Below are positions 36,446 to 45,689 of a stretch of DNA of 64,000 nt, piece after piece. Below the pieces are notes generated by a model, which had not been told where the DNA came from, ran no database searches, and worked only from the letters and a program-made list of their open reading frames with translations. Position 1 is the stretch's first letter; every line of letters starts with the position of its first letter. Source of the DNA: Endozoicomonas sp. NE40 (GTDB taxonomy: Bacteria; Pseudomonadota; Gammaproteobacteria; Pseudomonadales; Endozoicomonadaceae); the NCBI RefSeq assembly GCF_040549045.1, contig NZ_JBEWTB010000002.1, forward strand, positions 1,581,501 through 1,645,500, read 5' to 3'. Both the position numbers and the translations under genes were made by a program.

Positions 36446-36541
36446 AAAGACTGACACCCATTTTCTATCCTGTATGATGTGCGAGACTTTTCAAGCACAC
36501 ATTCAGCGTTAAAAACCGGGATGCTATTAAAGCTCAGTAAC

Positions 36542-36970
36542 TTACAGCTCAGTAACGATGCAGTCTTTACGTTCTTTGCCTGTACGCTCCAGATAAGCAG
36601 AAAACTCAGCAGGAATGCGGCCAGTGGTTGCACCTTCCCAGGTTACAGCAGTACCGTCTTCAGTCTGGTATTCAAACTGGTAACGCTGACGGGTTTTACC
36701 TTTACGGTTAGACTCAGTACCTTTGCCCACAACAGCCAGATCACCGATATCCAGACCTTTATCCTGCATTTCTTTCAAAACAGCCTCAATCGCTTCACGC
36801 TTGCGCTGTTGCTCCTGCTCTACTTCCTTTTGAGCGTCCAGCTTTTCTTCGTAAATGCTCTCAATACGGCTAATTACACGCTGAATGTCTTCTACGTGCA
36901 TATCCTGAAACAGTTTACGCAGCTGTACTTTGGATTTCAGAACACTCAGGGATTCTTCAAAAATATTCAT
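36542..36970 (-). CDS. H-NS family nucleoid-associated protein
   Basis: The likely ATG at 36970 gives 142 residues, the H-NS size. The N-terminal ~75 residues are a charged coiled coil for dimers and oligomers (VQLRKLFQDMHVEDIQRVIS, then EKLDAQKEVEQEQQ). The C-terminal part, YQFEYQTEDGTAVTWEGATTG followed by RIPAEFSAYL, is the DNA-binding domain; its loop varies from the QGR form of E. coli H-NS. It should silence AT-rich, newly acquired DNA, which is notable beside the orphan effector-like genes here. The upstream 200 bases are very AT-rich. Confidence 0.85.
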   Translation of the reverse strand: MNIFEESLSVLKSKVQLRKLFQDMHVEDIQRVISRIESIYEEKLDAQKEVEQEQQRKREAIEAVLKEMQDKGLDIGDLAVVGKGTESNRKGKTRQRYQFEYQTEDGTAVTWEGATTGRIPAEFSAYLERTGKERKDCIVTEL

Positions 36971-37228
36971 TGTGAAGTGACCAATAACCAGGGACAAAAA
37001 ATTTCTAGTGGCGAAATTTATCACAGCCCCTCATAGATGCAAACAAGTTTGATTGTATTTATGAGGATATCGATAAATGAAAAGCTATTATTGCTTCAAC
37101 ATCAATCCAGTGAATGAAGTTTTTTATTTTTTACTTATCAGAACTATAACCTGAATTGGGAACACAAAATATTCTGTATTCCCAACTCATTCTCAATTCA
37201 CCCATTCAATTATAAGACGGCTTTAATT

Positions 37229-38299
37229 TTAGTTCGTTTTTACAGCCTGTGGAGCCATTGCCCTACCCAATGCGTAACCGTACATTGCGCCAAGCGCTGC
37301 GATTACTTTTGATCTGATCACAAAAAGAAACGCCGCACCAAATGCCATACCATAATCACTCACAGTGTTGGGCGTACCAATGGGCGTGGTGGTAATTCTT
37401 TTATTCAAAGCACCGTACAAACCGCCTGAATGGTGCGTCACATTGGGGGCAAATTCACCAAACATAATCTTATCAGTGGTTGTGTCCCAGAACGGTTTTG
37501 TCGTAACCCAGTTAGTCAGATAGCCAACATATACCGGAGGAGCCACTTGCTTAGCACCATACCAAATCCAGCCTCCTGCCCACTTGACAAGCATACCGAT
37601 ACCATTGAGACAGGATCGGGTACAGCTTCGGACACCTACATTTGACTGACCAGCTTCATCTTCAGTCACTAGAAGCATGTTACAGAGCTGTTCGTTATGC
37701 AGGGTCTTTTGATAGTGTATCTCACCATGTAGTTCTGTCTTAATGAATTTTTCAGCATTAATAGCACTTTGCAGATATTCATCCTGAAGCTGAAATATTT
37801 CCTCCTGACTTAAAGGCAACTGATCCATTTGTTCTATATATTCCGACAGCTTATTTTTGCGCCCCTTGTCTTCTGCTCTTGACTGAACTGCAAAGCAACT
37901 GGTTTTCTCAGGCTGAAATACTTCTAAATGGGAGTTCACATAGCTGGCTACACGTTTTCTTTTTGGTTCATAATCCTCATTAGCATCCAGAAAACCACAA
38001 CTGTCAGTACCACGAATAAGGACTTTATTGGTCGAAGTCGTCTCATTGTCGTGGTATGTGCATTCAAATATTCCACGCTCAACCAGTTCCATATCTGGTT
38101 TAAGCCCAGCCAGACCCTGACTTGCTTCGGTTGCCTGAATGTTTTCAGCAGCCTCCATGACAATATCTCCGAAGCTGTCCGCATCCTCTATGTAGCTGTC
38201 CACATCCGGTCGAACACGCTTTTGCTCTAGCGGCAAGGACCAGGCCCCCGTTGTTATCAGTGCCGCAAACAGGCCTGTCGCCCAAACTGTTTTTTTCAC
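37229..38299 (-). CDS. Exported protein of unknown function with glycine-rich C-terminal helix
   Basis: A GTG start at 38299 follows a strong GGGAGG site. The 356-residue protein begins with a signal peptide (MKKTVWATGLFAALITTGAW). The middle is acidic and helical with scattered cysteines (FECTYHD, DSCGFLDA, SCTRSCLNGIG). The last ~45 residues (YGMAFGAAFLFVIRSKVIAALGAMYGYALG) look like a glycine-zipper membrane hairpin. No family is recognised. It stands alone. An envelope role is possible, but nothing in the sequence fixes it. Confidence 0.6.
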   Translation of the reverse strand: MKKTVWATGLFAALITTGAWSLPLEQKRVRPDVDSYIEDADSFGDIVMEAAENIQATEASQGLAGLKPDMELVERGIFECTYHDNETTSTNKVLIRGTDSCGFLDANEDYEPKRKRVASYVNSHLEVFQPEKTSCFAVQSRAEDKGRKNKLSEYIEQMDQLPLSQEEIFQLQDEYLQSAINAEKFIKTELHGEIHYQKTLHNEQLCNMLLVTEDEAGQSNVGVRSCTRSCLNGIGMLVKWAGGWIWYGAKQVAPPVYVGYLTNWVTTKPFWDTTTDKIMFGEFAPNVTHHSGGLYGALNKRITTTPIGTPNTVSDYGMAFGAAFLFVIRSKVIAALGAMYGYALGRAMAPQAVKTN

Positions 38300-38364
38300 A
38301 AATTACCTCCCATTAGCCTGTTCTGACCAGAGCTGATTTTGGGGACAACAATGTATTCTTCCCA

Positions 38365-38450
38365 AAACAGCCATGAGCGAAAAATGCAGCTCCCCTCGAA
38401 ACATGGTAGTGCCTACAGCGCTTGGGAAAGCTGCATTTTCATAGTGAAAA
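38365..38450. repeat. Dispersed structured repeat, copy B
   Basis: It starts AAACAGCCATGAGC and ends TTTTCATAGTGAAAA, as copy A at 20520–20604 does. ATGCAGCT (38384–38391) pairs with AGCTGCAT (38429–38436). Relative to copy A, one stem pair changes from T–A to C–G. The rest of the 38300–38838 gap holds nothing else I can support. Confidence 0.7.
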
Positions 38451-38838
38451 AACGCCACAGCTGTTTGCACCTGAAAGCCGCTAAACCGATTGGTATAAAC
38501 CTTGCTGGCGCAGCCAAAAGTAATAAGCAACTGGAAGTTATATTGCATAGTGCATGCAATTATCCCTGCGGTTTATCTGAAAAGAGTCTAGAAGAGAATG
38601 AGCTTTGTTCCAGTGGCATTTTAAACGATCCGTTTTAATAACCGATCAACACCCTGTTGCAGGAGAGTTAGTTTCTAAAACCGTTTTTCAGTTCCTGTTG
38701 AATAAATAAGTGGATCAATCGTCTGGGGCGAACTGGAATAACCTCTAATGACCCGATTCATTGAGAATGTTTAAAAGGCAAACAGTTCCCGCCAGATGAT
38801 AAATTTATAGCCTGCTCTGCATTGCCGGGAATTTGGAT

Positions 38839-38875
38839 AAAATCAAGCCGAAATCAATAATTTCAGCCTGATTTT
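38839..38875 (-). terminator. fadD terminator hairpin
   Basis: On the minus strand AAAATCAGGCTGAAAT pairs with ATTTCGGCTTGATTTT with two wobble pairs, starting 8 bases after the fadD stop. Confidence 0.7.
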
Positions 38876-38882
38876 CATTGAA

Positions 38883-40586
38883 TCAGCCCGAGGACACCTC
38901 TTCTGTCCGAAGCTGTTTGCGCAGCACCTTACCCACCGCAGACATGGGCAGTTCCTGACGAAACTCTATGTATTTAGGTACTTTATAACTAGTGAGCTGC
39001 TGGCTGCACCAGTCTCGAATATCCTGCTCTGTCAGGGACTTATCCGACGTAACCACAAAGAGTTTAACCGCCTCACCTGCTTTTTCATCAGGTACACCAA
39101 TGACAGCACACTGATCGACCTTTTCGTGCAGGGAGACAACGTTCTCAATCTCATTGGGATAGACGTTAAAGCCTGACACAATCACCAGATCCTTAATGCG
39201 ATCCACGATACGGATATACCCATCCTCCTGAATCACCGCAATATCACCGGTATGCAGCCAGCCTTCAGTATCCAGAACTTCCGCCGTGGCTTCAGGCCGG
39301 TTCCAGTAGCCTTTCATGATCTGCGGGCCTTTTACACACAGCTCGCCAGCTTCTCCTGTGTTCGCTTCTTCGCCATCACCAGTGACAATCTTGATAGAGG
39401 TTGACGATAACGCAGGGCCAACCGTTCCCAGCTGCGTCAGCTCACCTGCCGGATTGGCAGCCACAATGGGGGCTGCCTCCGTCAGACCATAACCTTCGGA
39501 AATCCGGCAGCCCGTCACTTCATGCCACTGTCTGGCAACCGATTCCTGCAGTGCTGTTCCCCCAGAATTGGTGACTGCCAGCCCGGAAAAATCCAGACGG
39601 TGAAATTCGGGGTGATTCAACAGCCCGGCAAACAACGTATTCAATCCAATAAATGTATTGATTTGCCAGGGTTGCAGAGCAGAGATCAGGCTATCCAGAT
39701 CCCTGGGATTAGGGATAAGAATACTGTGAGCCCCCAGCTCAAAAAATGAAAACAGATGCACAGTGAATGCATAGACATGGTAGAGAGGCAGAGGCGCAAC
39801 CACAATATCACCTCGCAGGTCTGAGATCAGCCTGCCTTCCTGATCCACCTGGTGGCGCAGAGCCGATGCCTGCAATACATTCGCAATAATGTTCTTCTGC
39901 GTCAGCATGACCCCTTTCGCGACCCCTGTGGTACCGCCGGTGTACTGCAGCAGAGCCAGATCATCCTGCTGACTCTCTGAAACCGGGCAATAGTCCGCCA
40001 TCATGCCTTTCATCATGACATCGTTAAATGCCACGGCTTCAGGAAGGCTGTATTTGGGTACCATCTTTTTGACATGCCTGACAGCAAAGTTCACCAGTAA
40101 CCGCTTCATCCAGGGAAGGGAATCTCCCAGTTCGGTGACAATGACCTGCTCAAGGCCGGTTTCCGGCAGAATTTCTTCAACAATATGTCCGACTGTATTC
40201 AGACAAACCAGGAGTTTTACACCCGAATCATTAAACTGATGAAGCATTTCTCTGGCGGTATAAAGAGGGTTGGTATTAACAACAACCAGCCCCGCTTTGA
40301 TGGCACCATAAACGACGATTGGATACTGAAGAACATTAGGCAACTGAATCGCAATTCGGTCACCAGGCTCCAAAGACGTGTGCTTTTGCAGGTAAGCCGC
40401 AAAACCATTACTGAGTTCATTGATTTCTGCATAACTCAGGGTCTGATTCATGCAGGTATAGGCAGGCCGGTCAGCAAACCGCCTGACCGATGTATTAATC
40501 AGGTCTGCCAGGTTGCGATATTTTCCCAGATCAATTGCGTCTTCAATACCGGGAGCTCGTTTACCTTCCCAGAAACTGGCCTCCAT
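38883..40586 (-). CDS. fadD: Long-chain fatty-acid–CoA ligase FadD
   Basis: The 567-residue protein has the adenylate-forming enzyme motifs: the P-loop-like YTGGTTGVAKGVMLT (about 214–228), GYGLTEAAP, GWLHTGDI and IVDRIKDLVIVSGFNVYP, the fatty-acyl-CoA-synthetase signature, ending in the catalytic lysine region SAVGKVLRKQL. It activates fatty acids at the inner membrane for beta-oxidation or lipid synthesis. GAGAGGTG precedes the ATG. Only a single fadD is present here, whereas Pseudomonas has two in tandem. Confidence 0.93.
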   Translation of the reverse strand: MEASFWEGKRAPGIEDAIDLGKYRNLADLINTSVRRFADRPAYTCMNQTLSYAEINELSNGFAAYLQKHTSLEPGDRIAIQLPNVLQYPIVVYGAIKAGLVVVNTNPLYTAREMLHQFNDSGVKLLVCLNTVGHIVEEILPETGLEQVIVTELGDSLPWMKRLLVNFAVRHVKKMVPKYSLPEAVAFNDVMMKGMMADYCPVSESQQDDLALLQYTGGTTGVAKGVMLTQKNIIANVLQASALRHQVDQEGRLISDLRGDIVVAPLPLYHVYAFTVHLFSFFELGAHSILIPNPRDLDSLISALQPWQINTFIGLNTLFAGLLNHPEFHRLDFSGLAVTNSGGTALQESVARQWHEVTGCRISEGYGLTEAAPIVAANPAGELTQLGTVGPALSSTSIKIVTGDGEEANTGEAGELCVKGPQIMKGYWNRPEATAEVLDTEGWLHTGDIAVIQEDGYIRIVDRIKDLVIVSGFNVYPNEIENVVSLHEKVDQCAVIGVPDEKAGEAVKLFVVTSDKSLTEQDIRDWCSQQLTSYKVPKYIEFRQELPMSAVGKVLRKQLRTEEVSSG

Positions 40587-40812
40587 GAAGCACCTCTCAT
40601 TATTATCATTATTGTTAAAGGCTCAGACTCTGCGGAGCCTGCTCAGGTACATAGCCTGCACTGCATAATTGTTATTATTGTGCTGTTGCAATGATCATCT
40701 GGCAAACAGCCGTTAATGCTCATTTAAGCATACGACAGTAGAATAACGATTTATAGCCGTATAATAGCGGGCAGCCGACATCCGTTCAGCATAAGCCCAT
40801 TTCTGCCATCCG

Positions 40813-41118
40813 TTATTCCGCTCCCGGAAATCCCGTTGGCAACATACTGTCCCATAATGAGACCTGATTGCTACCGGAACGTAACAACGCCTGTTTTTTT
40901 GTCTTTGACCACTTTTTAATTTCTGCTTCCCGTTTAGAAGCCGTAGAGCGATTATGACCGGGTTCAAAGTACGCCAGTAACGCAGGCTGGCGTCCTCGAA
41001 AATAGCGCGCACCACCTGCGCCGCTGCTGTGTTGCTTCCAGCGTCTACAGATATCGGTTGTAATTCCCGTGTAAAGCGAATGATCGCTGGCAATAATGAT
41101 GTAAACAGACCAGTTCAT
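40813..41118 (-). CDS. GIY-YIG domain protein (YhbQ-like)
   Basis: The ATG at 41118 gives 101 residues. The start NWSVYIIIASDHSLYTGIT is the GIY-YIG core, with both halves degenerate in spelling (VYI, YTG), followed by the conserved R and H of CRRWKQHSSG and a late KREAEIKKWSK. These small single-domain proteins resemble nucleases such as UvrC's N-terminus; their role in DNA repair is only partly known. It lies 75 bases after the permease gene on the same strand. Confidence 0.85.
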   Translation of the reverse strand: MNWSVYIIIASDHSLYTGITTDICRRWKQHSSGAGGARYFRGRQPALLAYFEPGHNRSTASKREAEIKKWSKTKKQALLRSGSNQVSLWDSMLPTGFPGAE

Positions 41119-41193
41119 AAGTACCTGACAATTAGCGGATGCTGTCAATGTAACAGACCAGCCCGGAACCGTCAGCGTACAAATCAACTGTCG

Positions 41194-42405
41194 TCAGCCC
41201 AGCAGAGGTAAAAACCCCAGAGAAACACCAATCTGTGCAGCCACCACCAGTACACCGACCATGGTGGCAATACCAAGGCCAATGTTCCCTCCGGGGGCCT
41301 GATAAGGCTCTTCCATGTGCAGGCGGCGAACTTTCCAAACCATCAGAACAGGCAAAAAGACAGCCAGCACTATCAATGCTATCGCTGCATAGCCCAGGGC
41401 AAGAATAAAACCATCGGGATAATAAATAGCCACCAGCATGGGAACCAGCAGTGTCAGCAAAATGGCCCGAATCCTTCCGGTTAAACCGCTGTGACTGTTA
41501 TGGGAAAGTTCTGACAGGTAATCAAACAGTCCCAGGGCCACCCCCAGAAACGACGTTGCCAGGGCAAATGCCGCAAACACGCTGATCATCAGACTGAAGT
41601 GGCTAACAGAAGACACCTGACCCACTGCAGACATAAGATTGCTGACGGAATCCGGCATCGCTGCCACACTAGTTACCGTGGTGGATGACAAAGCACCAAC
41701 CGTCGAAACACTCCAGAAGGCATAGAGGACAAAAGGCAAAACACTGCCAATCAGCAGCGCCTTGCTGAACTTTGCCGGGCATCCCTGCACATAGCCAACC
41801 ACCGTGGGTACCACGACATGATAACCAAATGAGGTATACAGCACAGGCAGAGCAGCCAGCAGCACAGGAAAAGAGCCACTCTCAATAGTCAGATTTTCAA
41901 ACCGGGCATGGGGAAATAAAGAGACCAGTATCACCATCATCAGCAGTAACATGGAAACAAACATCACCCGGTTACAGACATCCACCAAGGCTGTTCCTAC
42001 CAGTACAACAATAGCAACAACAAATGTCACCAGAACAACCGCCCCCCAGTAGGGCATCTTCATGCCTGCACTCATCAATATGCTGTTAAGCTGTGAAGCC
42101 CCGCCGGCAATATAGGCTGCGCAAAGTGCGTAATAGAGAAACAGCATGGCAATAACAGCAACAGCCTGACCTTTTCGCCCTAACAACAGGCCAACCATGC
42201 CATGTAGGTTTTCAGTCCCCGGGCAGGCTCTGCAGGCTTCTGCAATCAGCAACCCTCCATAGGCAGCCAGCAACCAGGTAATGAACATCAGGACCAGCGC
42301 CTCCCACAGCCCTGTAAGAGCAGAGATAATAGGCAGCGCCAGCATACCGGCACCAATGGATGTGCCAGCAATCAGCAAAGCACTACCTAACGTTTGACTC
42401 TTCAT
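41194..42405 (-). CDS. Aromatic amino acid permease, TyrP/Mtr-like
   Basis: The 403-residue protein has 11 hydrophobic helices and opens with GSALLIAGTSIGAGMLALP, the hallmark of the hydroxy/aromatic amino acid permease family. SFGYHVVVPTVVGYVQG and SFLGVALGLFDYLSE agree with TyrP. It imports tyrosine or tryptophan with protons. It is divergent from cca. The exact substrate between Tyr and Trp cannot be fixed. Confidence 0.85.
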   Translation of the reverse strand: MKSQTLGSALLIAGTSIGAGMLALPIISALTGLWEALVLMFITWLLAAYGGLLIAEACRACPGTENLHGMVGLLLGRKGQAVAVIAMLFLYYALCAAYIAGGASQLNSILMSAGMKMPYWGAVVLVTFVVAIVVLVGTALVDVCNRVMFVSMLLLMMVILVSLFPHARFENLTIESGSFPVLLAALPVLYTSFGYHVVVPTVVGYVQGCPAKFSKALLIGSVLPFVLYAFWSVSTVGALSSTTVTSVAAMPDSVSNLMSAVGQVSSVSHFSLMISVFAAFALATSFLGVALGLFDYLSELSHNSHSGLTGRIRAILLTLLVPMLVAIYYPDGFILALGYAAIALIVLAVFLPVLMVWKVRRLHMEEPYQAPGGNIGLGIATMVGVLVVAAQIGVSLGFLPLLG

Positions 42406-42641
42406 TCTTATAACTGGTTCGCATGACTGAAGTAATAACCCTACAAAATAGCAGCTGAATCAGTTAAGAAACAAAGTGAATAAAAATAATTATTAATAAA
42501 AAACCCATAAGAGCCACTCTCTGCAGCATTCAAATCAAGAGAATATCTATTGCCTCAACACTTCATCCGTTACCATTAATCCATTACGTATTGAGGTGTG
42601 TTGCTCAAATCACACACCTGAAACCAGGACTTTTGAACTCT

Positions 42642-43772
42642 ATGAACATTTATCTGGTGGGCGGTGCTGTCAGGGACAAACTGCTCGGACTGCCTGTAAA
42701 AGACCGTGACTGGGTGGTGGTAAACAGTACACCTGAAGAAATGCTGCAGCAGGGCTTTCAGCCGGTCGGACAGGATTTTCCGGTTTTTCTGCACCCAAAG
42801 ACCAAAGAAGAATATGCCTTAGCCAGAACAGAACGAAAGTCCGGGCATGGCTATGCCGGTTTTACATTTCATACTGACCCGGACGTGACTCTGGAGCAGG
42901 ATCTGATCCGCAGGGACCTCACCGTCAATGCCATGGCAGAGTCAGCAGAAGGTAACATTATCGACCCTTATCAGGGTCAACGGGACTTACAACAACGACT
43001 GCTGAGGCATGTCTCTCCCGCCTTTCAGGAAGATCCTTTAAGAATTCTTCGGGTAGCACGTTTTGCCGCCCGTTTTGCCGACCTGGGATTTACTATCGCG
43101 GAAGATACGATGTCGCTGATGGCACACATGGTGAGTATTGGTGAAGCCAGCTACCTGGTGCCGGAGCGGGTATGGCAGGAAACCGCCAGAGCCCTGATGG
43201 AGCAGCGCCCTGAAATCTATTTTCTGACCCTGATGAGCTGCAATGCCCTGAGCGCAGTACTGAAAGAGTGGCAACCCTTTTTACTGGGATCATCCCACTG
43301 CCTTGCCGCTTTGCAGCGGGCTGCTGAACAGAATGCGTCTGAGCCAGTGCGTTTTGCCTGCCTGTTTGCCGCCAATGAGCAAACCGAAGCAGCCAGCCTT
43401 AAGCCATTTTTTCAGCGTATGCGTTTCCCGTCCTCTTACTGTGAACTCGCCCTGCTGGTGTACCAGCAGGCTCACGAAGTGCCGGACATTCTTAGCAGGC
43501 CAACCGCAGAAAAGGTCATGAACCTGTTCGAAGCAACAGATGCCCTGCGCCGCCCTGAACGGTTTGAAGAGTTCATAGCAGCAGCGGGCTTTATTGCTCA
43601 GGCTAAAGGGCTGGGCTTCCCGGCATCAAGCCAGGACAAACTCTTTGCCCTGTTAAGGCAATGCAATGCCATTAATGCCAGAGAGATTGTTGCACAGGGG
43701 ATAAAAGGCAAAGCCGTTGGAGAAAAACTCCGCCAGCTTCGACTGAAGGCACTGAGGCAGGCATTGAAATAG
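42642..43772 (+). CDS. cca: CCA-adding tRNA nucleotidyltransferase, HD-less form
   Basis: The start at 42642 (MNIYLVGGAVRDKLLGLP) gives 376 residues. The nucleotidyltransferase core is clear: GGAVRD, KDRDWVVV with the metal-binding DRD, DLTVNAM and RILRVARFAARF. It builds or repairs the CCA end of tRNAs. The C-terminal part lacks the HD metal-binding dipeptides of E. coli Cca, so only the synthesis activity is expected, as in Pseudomonas. It heads the cca–folK–folB–tsaD block, but an unrelated gene separates it from folK. Confidence 0.92.
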   Translation: MNIYLVGGAVRDKLLGLPVKDRDWVVVNSTPEEMLQQGFQPVGQDFPVFLHPKTKEEYALARTERKSGHGYAGFTFHTDPDVTLEQDLIRRDLTVNAMAESAEGNIIDPYQGQRDLQQRLLRHVSPAFQEDPLRILRVARFAARFADLGFTIAEDTMSLMAHMVSIGEASYLVPERVWQETARALMEQRPEIYFLTLMSCNALSAVLKEWQPFLLGSSHCLAALQRAAEQNASEPVRFACLFAANEQTEAASLKPFFQRMRFPSSYCELALLVYQQAHEVPDILSRPTAEKVMNLFEATDALRRPERFEEFIAAAGFIAQAKGLGFPASSQDKLFALLRQCNAINAREIVAQGIKGKAVGEKLRQLRLKALRQALK

Positions 43773-43912
43773 TTAACCATAAAAAATCATACAGGCTACC
43801 GGGTGGACGCCCACTGATGGTTTTGGCTGCCACTATCGGCGGCCTTATATCAAGCTTGATACCGGATTGGGAATTAGACGACAAGTTAAAGCTTTAATGG
43901 ATGCGTCAGCTT

Positions 43913-44641
43913 CTAAACGACGACCCATCCGCCTCCGTTGAAGCGCTCTGCAACGGCTCTGGCTCCGTCCATTTTTCCCTCATAATCCGGATTGACGTGA
44001 AGTTTAAGCCTCTCTGCGGGTGTACGCCCGCCAGGAGAAAAAAGAGGACTTGCCACCGTTACTACCCCCACAACCTTCTCACCAGGAACAGGGTTAAGAG
44101 TTTCCAGCCTGTAAACTTCTTTAGTAATGGGGAATTGACGAAAAGCACCATCGCCCGACTGGTAACCGTCGTAGCGGGGATTGACCATTCCACGTCTGAG
44201 AGAAGAACGTAAATTTGGAGCTCGAACAATTCCTCCAAATGCCCTGATATCTATCAGATATATATTGCTATAAAGCCCGCACTGAATGGCTGCATAATGA
44301 CAAACATAAGATTCAATAGTACCAGAACCCTGAAATGCACAGTCTTTGGGGAGAGACATATCCCTCATTCCCCCATCAACCCACTGGATATATTTCGGAA
44401 AAAATCCTTTGCTAAAAGTATCAGGAATGTCTGACTCGTCCGGCCGAAAAGTAAAACCGTAAAAGCGGCGTTCACCACTGCTGTCCGGAGTTGAAAGAAT
44501 GGCTTCGTCTATTAAGGTCGTATTCTGAAAAAGAAGGGGTTTGGTCAAAAGAATCGTATTTCTATCACTGAATATCTCCCTTCTTTGCCGCAATGTTTTA
44601 AGCATAACCAACACCACTTCAACAATACGATAAGCAGACAT
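43913..44641 (-). CDS. Unknown protein; weak resemblance to cholera/pertussis-type ADP-ribosyltransferases
   Basis: This 242-residue protein has no family I recognise with certainty. The layout recalls the A chain of cholera and pertussis toxins: FTFRPDESDIPDTFSKGF near residue 63 resembles their YRxDSRPP segment with the NAD-binding arginine, IYLIDIRAFGG resembles the strand after the STS motif, and TKEVYRLETLNPVPGEKVVG resembles the catalytic glutamate strand. However, the STS motif itself is not seen (ESYVCHY stands there) and the first glutamate of ExE is a threonine. No signal peptide is obvious. It lies between cca and folK, which are normally neighbours, beside a palindromic repeat. 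Confidence 0.45.
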   Translation of the reverse strand: MSAYRIVEVVLVMLKTLRQRREIFSDRNTILLTKPLLFQNTTLIDEAILSTPDSSGERRFYGFTFRPDESDIPDTFSKGFFPKYIQWVDGGMRDMSLPKDCAFQGSGTIESYVCHYAAIQCGLYSNIYLIDIRAFGGIVRAPNLRSSLRRGMVNPRYDGYQSGDGAFRQFPITKEVYRLETLNPVPGEKVVGVVTVASPLFSPGGRTPAERLKLHVNPDYEGKMDGARAVAERFNGGGWVVV

Positions 44642-44679
44642 TATCTATTCAAGCATCAAGCTTTTCACTTTACGAGCCT

Positions 44680-44764
44680 GTCGGACTTAAGCGTCCGTAG
44701 CGAGGATTGCAAGGATTTTCAGACCAATTTATTGCAACCGCAGTAGGACAGTCTTAAGTCCGAC
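44680..44764. repeat. 85-bp palindromic element
   Basis: GTCGGACTTAAG (44680–44691) and CTTAAGTCCGAC (44753–44764) are perfect inverted ends. The pairing continues imperfectly inward to TTGCAA, giving a ~33-bp stem with a ~19-base loop. It lies between folK and the orphan gene. It may be a REP/MITE-type element or a transcript end. Confidence 0.55.
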
Positions 44765-44786
44765 AACCTCCTGGAGGTCAGAAGGT

Positions 44787-45269
44787 TCAGACAGGCTCAG
44801 CCTGAAAGAGATAACAGGGAGCATCGCCAACGATCATCTGCTCATCCAGCTGTAAAGATACCTTCTCAAGGCCCACACCGGAGTCTTCGCCCTTCAGAAA
44901 AGCCTGCAACTGCAAAACCAGTGGCTGAAAAAACTCCTCACTGACATTGCCCGGCTGAAGAATATCCAGGTCTGCCTGACAGACCCCGTTCTGATTCCGG
45001 GTTCTGCCCAGCTGGCTTTCCAGATTTTTACACCAGCCGTATAACTCCGGAATCGACAATGAGGCTTCAAAGCTAACGACAGCATTCAGGTAATGCGGAG
45101 CAGCTACATCAGGAGCAGCTACACCAGGAGCAGTTACACCATAATCGGGTGTTTGCACAATACTGCTGACGCAGACCTGTCGGAAAGCAGAGCGAATTGC
45201 CCTGATCATTGCCGTGCAGTTATGCACGGCATTTTCGTTAGAACCAATACCAACAAAATATCGGGTCAT
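44787..45269 (-). CDS. folK: Hydroxymethyldihydropterin pyrophosphokinase FolK
   Basis: The 160-residue protein starts TRYFVGIGSNEN and contains YLNAVVSFEA, LESQLGRTRNQNGVCQADLDIL, where the conserved R and the DxD that bind Mg-ATP stand. It transfers pyrophosphate to 6-hydroxymethyl-dihydropterin in folate synthesis. The ATG overlaps the folB stop by four bases. A loop near residues 43–57 is encoded by three 15-bp tandem repeats (VTAPGVAAPDVAAP), absent from the usual enzyme. Confidence 0.85.
   Translation of the reverse strand: MTRYFVGIGSNENAVHNCTAMIRAIRSAFRQVCVSSIVQTPDYGVTAPGVAAPDVAAPHYLNAVVSFEASLSIPELYGWCKNLESQLGRTRNQNGVCQADLDILQPGNVSEEFFQPLVLQLQAFLKGEDSGVGLEKVSLQLDEQMIVGDAPCYLFQAEPV
45097..45141. 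repeat. folK: Three 15-bp tandem repeats inside folK
   Basis: GGAGCAGCTACATCA, GGAGCAGCTACACCA and GGAGCAGTTACACCA stand head to tail. The unit is a multiple of three, so copy-number change keeps the frame. Confidence 0.85.
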
Positions 45270-45649
45270 AACTGGTCCATCAGTTTCTGAACATTCATCT
45301 GTTCCCGGGTACGTTCACAGGAGACTGCTGCCAGAGCGCCTTTCAGTGCATGAGGTTTGCGAATGAAAACACCCACTTTTTCTACCGGGAAGTTATCCAG
45401 CACCAGCTGAATAATGCCACCCGCCAAAGCTTCCAGCAGGGCAAAGCGGGAAGCTTCGGTAAATTCACGCACCCTGTTACTGATGGCTTCATAATCAAGG
45501 GCGTCGTTCAGGTCATCACTGCGAAAGGCGTTGGTAAAATCCGTTTCCAGTTCGAGGTCTATGACCAGTGGCTGCGGAGCTTCATGCTCAAATTCATAAA
45601 CACCAATAATCGCCTCGGTTTCCAGTCGTTCGATACGAACTTTATCCAT
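45266..45649 (-). CDS. folB: Dihydroneopterin aldolase FolB
   Basis: The 127-residue protein fits FolB in length and sequence: DKVRIERLETEAIIGVYEFE, with the active-site glutamate, DLNDALDYEAISNRV and the closing FIRKPHALKGA. It cleaves dihydroneopterin to the hydroxymethyl pterin that FolK then uses, and the overlap of the two genes matches this order. It lies 40 bases from tsaD on the same strand. Confidence 0.92.
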   Translation of the reverse strand: MDKVRIERLETEAIIGVYEFEHEAPQPLVIDLELETDFTNAFRSDDLNDALDYEAISNRVREFTEASRFALLEALAGGIIQLVLDNFPVEKVGVFIRKPHALKGALAAVSCERTREQMNVQKLMDQL

Positions 45650-45689
45650 TGCCTGAACCTTTCAAACAGAAAAGCAGAATTATACTGTA

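Noticed and set aside
43848..43861. 14-bp palindrome TATCAAGCTTGATA after cca
   Set aside because: It is short, lacks a T run and has no partner site, so it could be chance.
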